Origin: Oxalobacteraceae bacterium OTU3CAMAD1
GTDB lineage: Bacteria > Pseudomonadota > Gammaproteobacteria > Burkholderiales > Burkholderiaceae_D
Reading direction: 5' to 3'
DNA: 64,000 bases
Assembly: GCA_024123915.1 (NCBI GenBank)
Contig: CP099650.1
Location: forward strand, 1,860,001-1,924,000
In this document: positions 44,379 to 53,410 of the stretch, one piece after another
Layout of the letters: each line of letters starts with the position of its first letter
Position numbering within the stretch: the first letter of the stretch is position 1
Translations under genes and position numbers: made by a program
Notes under the pieces: generated by a model
The model's database searches: none
The model's input: only the letters and a program-made list of their open reading frames with translations
What the model was told of the DNA's origin: nothing

Positions 44379-45470
44379 ATGAATTTCATGCAGTCCAAAC
44401 ACTTCAAGCTGATGGCCATCGCCGCCGCGTTGAGCGCCGGCGCTGCCCAAGCCGCTCCGACGCCGCAGACCGGTAATACTTCGGACCCCAGCAATTGGCG
44501 CTTCACCCCGGGCATGACCTTCAATGGCGTGGCCGGCGCGCTGGACGGCGTCGCAAAACTGAGCTTCACCACGCCCGATGGCAACTATGCCTGCTCCGGC
44601 TCGCTGCTGGCCGGCGGCCAGTACGTGGTCACCGCCGCCCATTGCGCCGACGACTTCAGCAAGATGACCGTGCAGTTCGGCTATGCCAACGGCAGCGCGG
44701 CCGTCACCCGCAATGTTTCCGTTGGCAACGCCATCGTCCACAAGGCCTGGAACGGCTCGCTCGACACCGGCGCCGACATCGCCATCCTTAAACTCGACAG
44801 CGTCGTCACCGGCATCAAGGGCTACAAGCTCAGCACCACCAACGACGTCGGCAAGGACTTCCTGATGGCTGGCTACGGTACGACCAACAGCGCCGACGTC
44901 AACACCCCCACCAACTGGAACGATGCCGCCTGGGGGCACTACGGCTACAACACCTTCGACGTCGTCAGCCAGGAATTCAACGCGGCCTACTACCCGGCTG
45001 CCGGCTACGGCCCCGACGATCCCAGCTACTACGCACCCGGCGCCACCTACATGAGCGATTTCGACAACGGCAGCGCCGCCCTGAACACCATCGGGCGCAT
45101 CGGCGATGCCATCGGCGGCGCCTGGACCAGCGGCACCGGCCTGGGCACCATCGAGTCGTTGATCGCCGGTGGCGACTCCGGCGGCGGCGATTTCGTCTGG
45201 AACGGCTCGGAATGGCTATTGTCGGGCGTTCACTCGTGGGGCTGGGGCGGCGACAGCGCCTGCGCCGATCTCGGCCTGAGCGGCTGCGACAACGCGCCTA
45301 AAAACGGGTCCAGCTATGGCGACCTGTCCGGCTCCACCGCCATCTACTCGCACGTGGCGTGGATCAACGCGGTGACGGCGGTGCCGGAACCGGAAACCTA
45401 CGCCATGCTGCTGGCCGGCCTGGCGATGGTGGGCGTGGCGCGCCGCCGCAAGTTGACGTCGCAGGCTTGA
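44379..45470 (+). CDS. PEP-CTERM trypsin-like serine protease
   Basis: A 363-residue exported protease. The signal peptide ends AQA (about residue 24). The catalytic triad is visible: His in TAAHCADD, Asp in TGADIAILKLD, Ser in GGDSGGGDF. The C-terminus VPEPETYAMLLAGLAMVGVARRRK is a PEP-CTERM sorting signal, which in exopolysaccharide-producing bacteria is cut by an exosortase; no exosortase gene is in the window. An aspartate/tyrosine-rich insert (about 200-240) lies between strands. GGAAGGA precedes the ATG. Confidence 0.92.
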   Translation: MNFMQSKHFKLMAIAAALSAGAAQAAPTPQTGNTSDPSNWRFTPGMTFNGVAGALDGVAKLSFTTPDGNYACSGSLLAGGQYVVTAAHCADDFSKMTVQFGYANGSAAVTRNVSVGNAIVHKAWNGSLDTGADIAILKLDSVVTGIKGYKLSTTNDVGKDFLMAGYGTTNSADVNTPTNWNDAAWGHYGYNTFDVVSQEFNAAYYPAAGYGPDDPSYYAPGATYMSDFDNGSAALNTIGRIGDAIGGAWTSGTGLGTIESLIAGGDSGGGDFVWNGSEWLLSGVHSWGWGGDSACADLGLSGCDNAPKNGSSYGDLSGSTAIYSHVAWINAVTAVPEPETYAMLLAGLAMVGVARRRKLTSQA

Positions 45471-45477
45471 CGACACC

Positions 45478-45505
45478 ACGGACGGCGGCCACGGCCGCCG
45501 TCCGT
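45478..45505 (+). terminator. Strong hairpin after the PEP-CTERM protease gene
   Basis: Perfect 13-base arms ACGGACGGCGGCC (45478-45490) and GGCCGCCGTCCGT (45493-45505), separated by two bases and only seven bases after the stop. The following sequence is pyrimidine-rich (CTTCCTC) rather than a T-run. Confidence 0.55.
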
Positions 45506-45587
45506 CTTCCTCGCGTTGTCATGTAATCAGCCTGTCACACCGGGGTGCCACAATGCGCACCACCCAAAACAGACTGATGGAGATTGC

Positions 45588-47747
45588 ATGCGCAATGCCT
45601 TGAACGCCCGGCGGCCGCTGATCGCGGCCGCCGCCATGATGTCGCTGTTATCCGCATGCGGCAGCGACAGCGTACCCGCCACCGACCCGATCCCGGCCGA
45701 CGGCTACACCTCCACCCCCGTCGCCTTCATGAGCGACGTGCACTTCGAGAACATCTATGGCGACTTCAAAAGCAGCCAGTTCTCCGGCATCCCCACCAAG
45801 GACGGCAGGAACGCCACCATCCGCACGATGTACGCGCAGCTGACGTCCACCCGTTTGTTCAACGAAAACTATTTCGCCTTCCGCGCCGCGCTCGACGACG
45901 CATACGGCAAGAACATCCGCCTGGTCGCGCTGCCCGGCGATATCTCCGACGATGCCCAGCCGATCAACATCGACGGCCTGGCCGACATCCTGCGCGAGTA
46001 CCAGGCCAAGGGCATGCGCTTCTTCATCGCACCGGGCAATCACGACCCTAACGAGCCGTATGACGACGATGAGGCCGGCAAGAACGACTTCCTCACGCGC
46101 GACGGCAAGGAACAAAAGATCTACGCGCCCAACAACGCCGCCTGCAAGGCCAAGGACCCGACCGTGGTCTGCACCGCCCAGCTGACCGAGCAGGGCTACG
46201 AGCGCCTGCTCACCAAGCTCGGCGACTTCGGCTACATGCCGAACAGGTCAGACGTCTATTGGGAGACGCCGTTCAGCAAATACGCCGACGGCAAATACAG
46301 CTTCGACGCTGCGTCGGCCTCGTCCGCGCTGAACAAGCGCCAGTTCGAGATCTGCGCGGAAGGCGAGGGCGGCAGCTACAAGGCCGCCGGTGAAACCAAG
46401 CTGGGTAAATCCTACACGCGCTGCACCAACATTATCGACGCCAGCTACCTGGTCGAACCGGTCAAGGGCTTGTGGCTGCTGGCGGTCGACGCGAACGTCC
46501 ACGTCCCCAATGGCAAGTTCGACCCGGCCAATCCGACCGCCTTCGCCGGCTTCGACAATGCCGGCAACGCCGGTTGGAACAAGGTGACCACGCACAAGAT
46601 CCATCAGATGGAGTGGATCAAGTCGGTGGCCGCGCGCGCCAAGGCGCAGGGCAAGCAGCTGATGGCGTTCTCGCACTATCCGACGATGGACTTCTACGCC
46701 AACCAGACCGACGCGATGAAGGCGGTGTTCAAGCCGGGCGCCTTCCAGACCGCGCGCGTGCCCGACGCGGCCACCACCAAGGCGCTGGCCGCGACCGGCC
46801 TGCCGCTGCACATGGGCGGCCACATGCACTTCAACGGCACCAACGATTACCAGGATGCCGCCGGCAACTACCTGGTCAACGTGCAGTCGCCGTCGTTGGC
46901 GGTGTTTGGCGCCGCCTACAAGATCGTCAGCTACCAGAGCAAGGAGCTGGTCGATGTGCAGACGGTTGGCCTCAACAACGTGGCGCGCTATAACGAGCTG
47001 TTCCCGTTGTACCAGACCGAGTACGACTACCTGCAGGGCAGCGTGCTGGCCGGCGACGTCGCCAAGCGCTGGAACCGCAATATTCTCGACACCCGCTCGT
47101 ATGGCGAATTCACCCGCACCTACTTCGGCGAGTTGTCGCGCCTGCGGTTCATGGACGAGTACTGGCCGTGCGAAATGAAGCAGGCGGCGACTTCGCTGGA
47201 CGCGCGCCAAATGCTGATTTTGTCGCAGTTGCAGACCAAGGTGACCTTGGCGCAGCTGAAGGACAATCCGGGTGTGCTGCCTTTGACGGCTGCCTGTGCC
47301 GCCAAGGGGACTGCGGCCGAGGGCGGCGTGGCGGCGAGTCAGTTGACGGCGGACTGGGCGGCGGCTACGGCCAAGGCCGAGCAGCTGGCGTCGGCGGCGA
47401 ATTTGAAGCTGGATGATTTCGCCAAGATCAGCGCGTACGAGTTCTATGGCGACTTCCACCGCACGGTGTATGCGGGTGAGCTGGCGTTGCGCGACATGGG
47501 CGCGCAGCGGGTGGCGCAGTACAAGGTGCTGATGGCGGCGTTCCCGGCATCGCCGGCGGCCATTGTGAAGATCGGCGATTTGCCGTCGGATCAAAACCCG
47601 GTGAACGTGCTGTTCCAGTATCAGTTCAAGCAGGTGTTCGGGATTCTGAAGGGGCTGGGGTCGGGCAAGCCGAGCGACAGCTTCCGTATCGACCTGAAGG
47701 CCAAGACATTGACCAATACCAGTGCCACGGGGTTGAGTTTCAATTAA
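45588..47747 (+). CDS. Calcineurin-like metallophosphoesterase lipoprotein
   Basis: A 719-residue predicted lipoprotein (lipobox LLSAC, cysteine 24). All metal motifs of the calcineurin-like fold are present: MSDVHFENIY, LPGDISDDAQ, GNHDPNEPYDDDE, SHYPTMDF and GGHMHFNG. The last 250 residues form an extra alanine-rich domain of unknown function with SYEFYGDFHRTVYAGELALRDMGAQR-like helices. It should hydrolyse a phosphoester outside the cytoplasm, possibly a nucleotide or phospholipid. GGAG precedes ATG 45588. A REP-A repeat starts right after the stop. Confidence 0.88.
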   Translation: MRNALNARRPLIAAAAMMSLLSACGSDSVPATDPIPADGYTSTPVAFMSDVHFENIYGDFKSSQFSGIPTKDGRNATIRTMYAQLTSTRLFNENYFAFRAALDDAYGKNIRLVALPGDISDDAQPINIDGLADILREYQAKGMRFFIAPGNHDPNEPYDDDEAGKNDFLTRDGKEQKIYAPNNAACKAKDPTVVCTAQLTEQGYERLLTKLGDFGYMPNRSDVYWETPFSKYADGKYSFDAASASSALNKRQFEICAEGEGGSYKAAGETKLGKSYTRCTNIIDASYLVEPVKGLWLLAVDANVHVPNGKFDPANPTAFAGFDNAGNAGWNKVTTHKIHQMEWIKSVAARAKAQGKQLMAFSHYPTMDFYANQTDAMKAVFKPGAFQTARVPDAATTKALAATGLPLHMGGHMHFNGTNDYQDAAGNYLVNVQSPSLAVFGAAYKIVSYQSKELVDVQTVGLNNVARYNELFPLYQTEYDYLQGSVLAGDVAKRWNRNILDTRSYGEFTRTYFGELSRLRFMDEYWPCEMKQAATSLDARQMLILSQLQTKVTLAQLKDNPGVLPLTAACAAKGTAAEGGVAASQLTADWAAATAKAEQLASAANLKLDDFAKISAYEFYGDFHRTVYAGELALRDMGAQRVAQYKVLMAAFPASPAAIVKIGDLPSDQNPVNVLFQYQFKQVFGILKGLGSGKPSDSFRIDLKAKTLTNTSATGLSFN

Positions 47748-47749
47748 GG

Positions 47750-47833
47750 AACCCGCACCCCCATGCGGGGTCGTACCCAACGGGTACGACCCCTAAGCGG
47801 CGAAGCTGGCGTCGCGGCAAAAGCGTGCGGGTT
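47750..47833. repeat. REP-A copy 4 between convergent genes
   Basis: Outer arms AACCCGCA (47750-47757) and TGCGGGTT (47826-47833); inner arms GGGGTCGTACCC (47767-47778) and GGGTACGACCCC (47782-47793). It fills the whole gap between the stop codons of the metallophosphoesterase (ends 47747) and the S9 peptidase (ends 47834). Confidence 0.88.
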
Positions 47834-49942
47834 TTATTTCAAATACTTCGCCAGCCAGCCGTGTACTTCACTGTAGAAGTACCGGCTGTTATCCCCCTTC
47901 AAAATCCAGTGGTTCTCGTCCGGGAACACCAGCAGCTTGCTCGGCACATTCAAGCGTTGCTGCGTCGCGAAATTCATCAACGCATTATTGGCCGGCACGC
48001 GATAGTCCAGCTCGCCCACCGAGATCAAAATCGGCGTTTTGAACCCCGTACCTTTCTCATGATTCCCCGCCTGCATCACCGGGCTTTGCTCGCGCCACAC
48101 CGGCAAATTGCCCCACACCGGCCCGCCGCTGTTGACCTCGCGCCCGAAGATGCTGTCGCTGGTGCCCCATTGCATCACCAGATCCATTTCGCCCGCGTGC
48201 GACACGATCGCCTTGTAGCGCGTGGTGGTCGCCTGCAGCCAGTTGGCCAAATGGCCGCCGTAGCTGGCGCCGCCCGCCGCCAGCCTGGCGCCATCGACGA
48301 AGCTGTACTTGCGCACCGCCTCGTCGACCGCCTCGTTGACTTCGTCGCCCGGCCCCTTCAGCGGATCGCCCTGGATCGCGCGCGCGAATTCCTCGCCGTA
48401 GCCGGTCGAACCCTTGTAGTCGGTCAGCAGCACCACATAGCCCGGCTGTGCCAGCAGGTGGTAGTTCCAGCGCAGCACGAACTGGTCGCGCCACATATTG
48501 GCCGCGCCGCCGTGGATCACCGCGAACAGCGGATATTTTTTCGCCGGATCGAAGCCGGCCGGCTTGACGATCATGTTGTGGATCATGCGTCCGTCGCTGG
48601 CCTTGAACCAGAAATGCTCGGGCGCCTGCCAGTCGATGGCGGCCGCGCGCTCGGTGTTGAACGCGGTCAGACGCTTGGGCGCGCCGTTGCCGAAGGCGTA
48701 CACCTCGGGCGGGTTGATGGCCGATTCCCACACGCCGACCACGGCCTTGCCGCCGGCGTTCAGCGAGCCGATCGAACCGGTCGGCAGCGACGGCTCGGCG
48801 CGCAGGTCGCCGCCCGAATAGTTAGTCGAATGCAGTTGCTCAAGGCCCGCGTGCTCGAAGCTGAACACCACGCGGTTGCTGCCGTCCGGCAGCACGAAGC
48901 GCGAGATCGAACGGTCCAGCGACGCCGTGAGTATCTTCGGCGCCGGATCGGCGATCGGCCAGGCGAAGCTGGCGATGCGGGTGACGTCGTAGACCTTGCC
49001 CGGCTCCTCGGCCTCGGTCAGGCTGAACAAGGTCTTGCCGTCCTTGCTGAACTTGAGCGCGCGGTAGCTGTGCTTGTCGCGCGTCAGCTGTTGCGCTTCG
49101 CCGCCGGCGGCGGGTATCGAGAAGATTTGCGTGTAGCCTGCCGCGCGCGCCGCCTCGTCGCGATTGGTCGACGCGGGGAAAACAACCTCCTTGCCGTCCT
49201 GCGACCAGATCGCGTCGAGCGACTGGCCCTCGTCGCCCTGGCCGCCGCCGAAGCCCGGCAGCGCGGCCAGCTTGGTGCCCGACAGCAGGTCGCGCGGCTT
49301 GGCACCAACCGCCGCCTCCATCACGAACAGGCGCACCTGCTTGTCGTCGAGCCACTTGTCGAAGAAGCGCGGCGGGAAGCTCTCGTAAGCCCGCACGTTG
49401 TATTTGCGGTCCTTGCGTTCCTTGGCGATTTTCTTGATGTCGTCCTCGCCGGTCGCGCCGGGGAAGATATCGCTGACGAACAACAGCTGCTTGCCGTCCG
49501 GGCTGAACTTCGGCTGGCGCGCGCCCAGGGTGAGGGTGGTCAGGCGCTGGGCCTCGCCGCCGGCCGCCACGTCGATGCGGTAGATCTGGCCGGTGTCGTC
49601 GCCGTCGCGCTTGGCCACGAAGACCAGTTGGCGGCTGTCCGGCGACCAGTTCAGCGCGCCTTCGCCGCCTTTGCTGAAGGTCAGGCGGCGCGCCGGCGTG
49701 TCGTCGGTCAGCGATTTGATCCACAGGTCCGACCATTGCTCCTTGCTGTCGTAAGCGGGATCGGTGACGGCGAACACGGCCCACTTGCCGTCCGGGCTGG
49801 CGGTCGGCGCGCCGACCCGCTTCATCAGCCACACGTCCTCGTGGGTGATCGCGCGTTTAGCGGGCGTGTCGGCAGCCAGGGCGTGGCCGGCGAGCGCGGC
49901 GGAAAGGAGCAGGGCAAGTAGAGAGAGGCGCGGTCGGGTCAT
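47834..49942 (-). CDS. Secreted S9-family prolyl oligopeptidase-like peptidase
   Basis: A 702-residue exported serine peptidase. The signal peptide ends ALA (about residue 23). The first 420 residues form a beta-propeller with repeated PSPDGKWAVFAVTD-like WD40/TolB blades. The C-terminal alpha/beta-hydrolase has GGASYGGHLAN with the nucleophile, SVGELDYRVPANNA with Asp, and DENHWILKGDN with His. The family cleaves short peptides, mostly dipeptidyl or acylaminoacyl types. It is convergent with the metallophosphoesterase gene. Confidence 0.93.
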   Translation of the reverse strand: MTRPRLSLLALLLSAALAGHALAADTPAKRAITHEDVWLMKRVGAPTASPDGKWAVFAVTDPAYDSKEQWSDLWIKSLTDDTPARRLTFSKGGEGALNWSPDSRQLVFVAKRDGDDTGQIYRIDVAAGGEAQRLTTLTLGARQPKFSPDGKQLLFVSDIFPGATGEDDIKKIAKERKDRKYNVRAYESFPPRFFDKWLDDKQVRLFVMEAAVGAKPRDLLSGTKLAALPGFGGGQGDEGQSLDAIWSQDGKEVVFPASTNRDEAARAAGYTQIFSIPAAGGEAQQLTRDKHSYRALKFSKDGKTLFSLTEAEEPGKVYDVTRIASFAWPIADPAPKILTASLDRSISRFVLPDGSNRVVFSFEHAGLEQLHSTNYSGGDLRAEPSLPTGSIGSLNAGGKAVVGVWESAINPPEVYAFGNGAPKRLTAFNTERAAAIDWQAPEHFWFKASDGRMIHNMIVKPAGFDPAKKYPLFAVIHGGAANMWRDQFVLRWNYHLLAQPGYVVLLTDYKGSTGYGEEFARAIQGDPLKGPGDEVNEAVDEAVRKYSFVDGARLAAGGASYGGHLANWLQATTTRYKAIVSHAGEMDLVMQWGTSDSIFGREVNSGGPVWGNLPVWREQSPVMQAGNHEKGTGFKTPILISVGELDYRVPANNALMNFATQQRLNVPSKLLVFPDENHWILKGDNSRYFYSEVHGWLAKYLK

Positions 49943-50040
49943 GGCGTGGTCGTTAAAAAGACAAAACGACGATAGTCGCCAAAACTGCGGTTGCTGTCAA
50001 TCAAGTTTCTGCGGGCCTTGCGTTTGGCTCGCGTTATCGT

Positions 50041-50826
50041 TCAATCCCATTTCTTCAGCAGGCGCGCCAGTTCGCCGGTTCTTTCCATCTGCTCGACGGC
50101 GCGCCGCACGCGCGCCACCACCGCCGGATCGACGTGGGTGCCCATCGCCATGTAGGTCTCGGTCTGGTACATCACCTGGGGCAGGATCTTGACCTTGGCG
50201 CCATAGCCGGAGCGCTGCACGAAACTCCTCAGTCCCGGCCCCCGGTGCAGGAAGAACCGGCCCCGGCGCGCAACGAGCTTTTGCAAATTGTTCAGGGGGT
50301 CGGCCGCGCTGGCGCTGAAGCGCAGGTTGCCGATGCGTTCCAGCGCCTCGGTGGTGCCGAAACCGCGATTGGTCAGGATCACGCCGTTCGCCCCCAGTTT
50401 GCGCACGTCGTCCCAGCTGTGGATGACGACGGGATCGTCGGCGCGCGCGAGCAAATGGAAGCGCAGCGGCAGCAGCGGCAGGTCGATATAGTTGTACTGC
50501 ACTTCGCGCTCGGGCGTGCGCTGGATCGCGCACAGCGCGTCGTGCTGGTGGTTCACCACCTCGGCGTGGGCGCGCACCAGCGGCAGCCACTGCTGGTCGC
50601 CGACGAACACCAGGCCCGGATCAATGCGTTCGATGGTGCGCAGGATATCGATGCACACGCCGATGACGCGGCCGTCTCCGGCGTCGATGAACTTGGGATC
50701 GGTGCCGGCCTGCGCCGCCACCCGCAGGGTGGCGACCGGCCCGGCCGCCGCAGCGTCCACGGCCGGGGCGGCCGCGAGCAGCAGCCAGCAGGCCAGCAGT
50801 GGCATGTGCAGCCGCCTCAGCAGCAT
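50041..50826 (-). CDS. Periplasmic solute-binding protein (amino-acid type, family 3)
   Basis: A 261-residue exported protein, signal peptide ending DAAAA (about residue 28). The fold is that of type II binding proteins: VIGVCIDILRTIERIDPGLVFVGDQQWLPLVRAH, then YIDLPLLPLRFHLLARADDPVVIHSWDDVRKLG, GVILTNRGFGTTEAL and a C-terminal helix RRAVEQMERTGELARLLKKW. No permease or ATPase gene is beside it, so it may serve as a sensor or an orphan binding protein. Substrate unknown. Confidence 0.82.
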   Translation of the reverse strand: MLLRRLHMPLLACWLLLAAAPAVDAAAAGPVATLRVAAQAGTDPKFIDAGDGRVIGVCIDILRTIERIDPGLVFVGDQQWLPLVRAHAEVVNHQHDALCAIQRTPEREVQYNYIDLPLLPLRFHLLARADDPVVIHSWDDVRKLGANGVILTNRGFGTTEALERIGNLRFSASAADPLNNLQKLVARRGRFFLHRGPGLRSFVQRSGYGAKVKILPQVMYQTETYMAMGTHVDPAVVARVRRAVEQMERTGELARLLKKWD

Positions 50827-50937
50827 GTTTTCTTTCGATGAAGTCGTCGCATTTTTATTGCCATTCCGATATTTCTGAGGCGCTTAATTTTTAACTACCG
50901 GAAAGTATAGCAGTGCGGGCATGTTCCAAGATACGCG

Positions 50938-51696
50938 TCATTGCACAGGTCGCGGTGCAGCGCACGAGTACTCACCATGCCAAAGAAATTTTTCGAGTTC
51001 GACGGTGCCGTTCGACAGCACGCCTTCGGCCATCAGCCTCTCGGCCTGGTCGGGGATGGTGGCGAGCAACTGGCCGCGCGCGCTGACGATGCGATGCAGC
51101 GGCACGCCGGCGTCGGCGCTGCGTTTGATGTAACCGGGAATGGCGCGGACAAAACTGTTGTCGGCGCCGATCGCCAGCGCCACATCGCTGTAACGCACGA
51201 CCCTTCCGCGCGGGATCGTCGGTACGAAATCGAGGAATTTTTGGTAGACCGATTCCGGCAGCGCGGGATAGCGGCCGGGGATCAGCTCGAGGACGTCGCC
51301 GCGCCGCAGTTGGCCGCCGCCGACGACCACGCCAAGGATGCCGCGCCGGCCGATCATGCCGGCCAGGTCGGCGGCCAGCGGCAGCAACTGCTTGCAGGGT
51401 TCGCAGTACATCGTCAGCCGGATCTCGACGCCGCAGGCGCTGGTGAGCGCGCTGCCGGGGTGGAAGTCCCAGGGGGAGTCGGTTGATATCACGAGGTTTT
51501 CGCGCAGCGCGCCGGGAGGCAGGGCCAGGGCATCGAGCTCCGACGTGGCGGTCACCAGGATTTGGCGAGGGCTGAGCCGGTGGGCGTTGATGTCGTCCTT
51601 GATGCCAAGCCCGGCGACCAGCGTCAGGCTATCGGCGACGGCCATGGGCTTGCCGTGGCGGGCTTTGACGAAGAGATGTTCTGCCTTGGCGGTCAT
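50938..51696 (-). CDS. MOSC domain fused to alkyltransferase-like (ATL) domain
   Basis: A 252-residue two-domain protein. The first 145 residues fit a MOSC domain (HLFVKARHGKPMAV, LVAGLGIKDDIN, RQILVT, and the conserved cysteine C101 in CEPC), a fold that handles sulfur from molybdenum cofactor sulfurase. The last 105 residues fit the DNA-binding domain of O6-alkylguanine transferases (YQKFLDFVPTIPRGRVVRYSDVALAIG, with R184 as likely arginine finger). The usual PCHR active site is P199-L-H-R202, so the alkyl-accepting cysteine is lost, as in ATL proteins. ATG 51696 is chosen as the family start within a longer open frame. Confidence 0.75.
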   Translation of the reverse strand: MTAKAEHLFVKARHGKPMAVADSLTLVAGLGIKDDINAHRLSPRQILVTATSELDALALPPGALRENLVISTDSPWDFHPGSALTSACGVEIRLTMYCEPCKQLLPLAADLAGMIGRRGILGVVVGGGQLRRGDVLELIPGRYPALPESVYQKFLDFVPTIPRGRVVRYSDVALAIGADNSFVRAIPGYIKRSADAGVPLHRIVSARGQLLATIPDQAERLMAEGVLSNGTVELEKFLWHGEYSCAAPRPVQ

Positions 51697-51853
51697 GGGG
51701 CCAGTATAGCGTGGCGGGTCCCGTCGCGATTGCACGCATTGAATTACCCCAAGGAAAGGTGATATTTTTTGATAGACAATTAAATAATTTAACTTTAGCA
51801 TGGCCTCACTGCCGCGCCGCGCGCGTCTTTCTCTCCAGCCATGCCGGGCCGAT

Positions 51854-53401
51854 ATGCTTTTCAATTCGTTCAGCTTCATTCTGCTGTTTCTGCCGATAAC
51901 AGCGCTGGGCTACTTTACGTTGGCGCGGCGCAGCCAGGTGCTGGCCGCCGGTTGGCTGGCGGCGGCCTCGCTGTTTTTCTACGGCTGGTGGAGCGTCGAA
52001 TACATCCCCTTGCTGCTGGCTTCCATTGGTTTCAATTACCTGGCGGGACGGCGCATCGGCCACAGCGACGGCCCGGCGAAGTTGCGCTGGCTGGCGCTGG
52101 CCGTCAGCGCCAATCTGCTGTTGCTATGCTACTTCAAGTACGCCGACTTTTTCATTTCCGGCGTCAACGCCATCGGCGGCACCGGCTGGCCGCTGTGGCA
52201 TGTGGTGCTGCCGATCGGGATCTCGTTTTACACCTTCACCCAGATCGCTTTCCTTGTCGACACCTACCAGGGCAAGGTGAAGGAATACCGCTTCGTCCAC
52301 TACCTGCTGTTCATCACCTATTTCCCGCACCTGATCGCCGGTCCGGTGTTGCACCACGCCGAGATGATGCCGCAGTTCGAACGCAAGGAGAGTTACCGGC
52401 TATCGGCCGCTAACGTCGCGGTCGGCCTGAGCATCTTCGCCATCGGCCTGGCCAAGAAGGTGCTGATCGCCGACAACCTGTCGCCGCACGCCAATTTCTT
52501 CTTCAACCAGTCCGACCCCCAGGGCATGCTGGTCGCGTGGGGCGGGGTGCTGGCCTACGCCTTCCAGCTGTACTTTGATTTTTCCGGCTACTCGGACATG
52601 GCGATCGGCATCTCGCGCATCTTCGGCATCCGTCTGCCGCTCAATTTCGATTCACCCTACAAGTCGGTCAACATCATCGAGTTCTGGCGGCGCTGGCACA
52701 TGACGCTGTCGCGTTTCCTGCGCGACTACCTCTACATTCCGCTGGGCGGTGGCCGCAGGGGCACGGTGCGCCGCTACCTGAACCTGATGCTGACCATGCT
52801 GCTGGGCGGTTTGTGGCATGGCGCCGGCTGGAATTTCGCCGTGTGGGGCATGCTGCATGGCGCCTATCTGATGATCAACCACGCCTGGGCGGCGCTGGTG
52901 GCGGGCCTGCGTCTGCCCACCGGCGCGCTGCCGTGGCGGCTGGCGAGTGTGGCGCTGACCTTCGCCGCCGTTTGCGTTGCGTGGGTTTTTTTCCGGGCCA
53001 CGGATATGTCGCGGGCGCTGACGATTATCGGCGCCATGTACGGAAACGACGGTATCGCGCTGCCGGAATCGCTGGCCGCCCATCTGCAAGTGCTGCAACC
53101 CTTGCTGGACAAGCTGGGCGTCACCTTTTACGTCGGCGGCGGCACACGCTTCGTGCAGACGTGGTTGTGGGTGCTGGTGGCGGCGGCGATTTGCTTCACG
53201 ATGCCGAACACGCAGCAGATCATGCGGCGCTACGAGCCCGCGCTGGATTTTCACGCCGAGGCGGGCGGCGCGCGGACATTGCCGGCGGTGCCACTGGCAT
53301 GGCTGCCGAACCGGCGCTGGGCGGTGGTGGTCAGCGTGCTGATGCTGGCCTGCTTGCTGTCGTTGGGGCGCCCGGCCGAGTTCTTGTATTTCCAATTCTA
53401 G
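51854..53401 (+). CDS. MBOAT-family O-acyltransferase (AlgI-like)
   Basis: A 515-residue inner-membrane protein of the AlgI branch of membrane-bound O-acyltransferases. It begins MLFNSFSFILLFLPI and contains LPIGISFYTFTQIAFLVDTYQGKVKEY, FPHLIAGPVLHH, YFDFSGYSDMAIGISRIFG and the key RRWHMTLSRFLRDYLYIPLGG and GGLWHGAGWNFAVWG with the catalytic histidine. It would move acetyl groups across the membrane for O-acetylation of an exported glycan. ATG 51854 lacks a good ribosome site. The next gene, ten bases on, is its likely periplasmic partner. Confidence 0.92.
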   Translation: MLFNSFSFILLFLPITALGYFTLARRSQVLAAGWLAAASLFFYGWWSVEYIPLLLASIGFNYLAGRRIGHSDGPAKLRWLALAVSANLLLLCYFKYADFFISGVNAIGGTGWPLWHVVLPIGISFYTFTQIAFLVDTYQGKVKEYRFVHYLLFITYFPHLIAGPVLHHAEMMPQFERKESYRLSAANVAVGLSIFAIGLAKKVLIADNLSPHANFFFNQSDPQGMLVAWGGVLAYAFQLYFDFSGYSDMAIGISRIFGIRLPLNFDSPYKSVNIIEFWRRWHMTLSRFLRDYLYIPLGGGRRGTVRRYLNLMLTMLLGGLWHGAGWNFAVWGMLHGAYLMINHAWAALVAGLRLPTGALPWRLASVALTFAAVCVAWVFFRATDMSRALTIIGAMYGNDGIALPESLAAHLQVLQPLLDKLGVTFYVGGGTRFVQTWLWVLVAAAICFTMPNTQQIMRRYEPALDFHAEAGGARTLPAVPLAWLPNRRWAVVVSVLMLACLLSLGRPAEFLYFQF

Positions 53402-53410
53402 GAAGCGCGC

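Noticed and set aside
47825..49921. A 698-codon open frame on the plus strand
   Set aside because: Antisense to the S9 peptidase gene, which has a complete triad and signal peptide.
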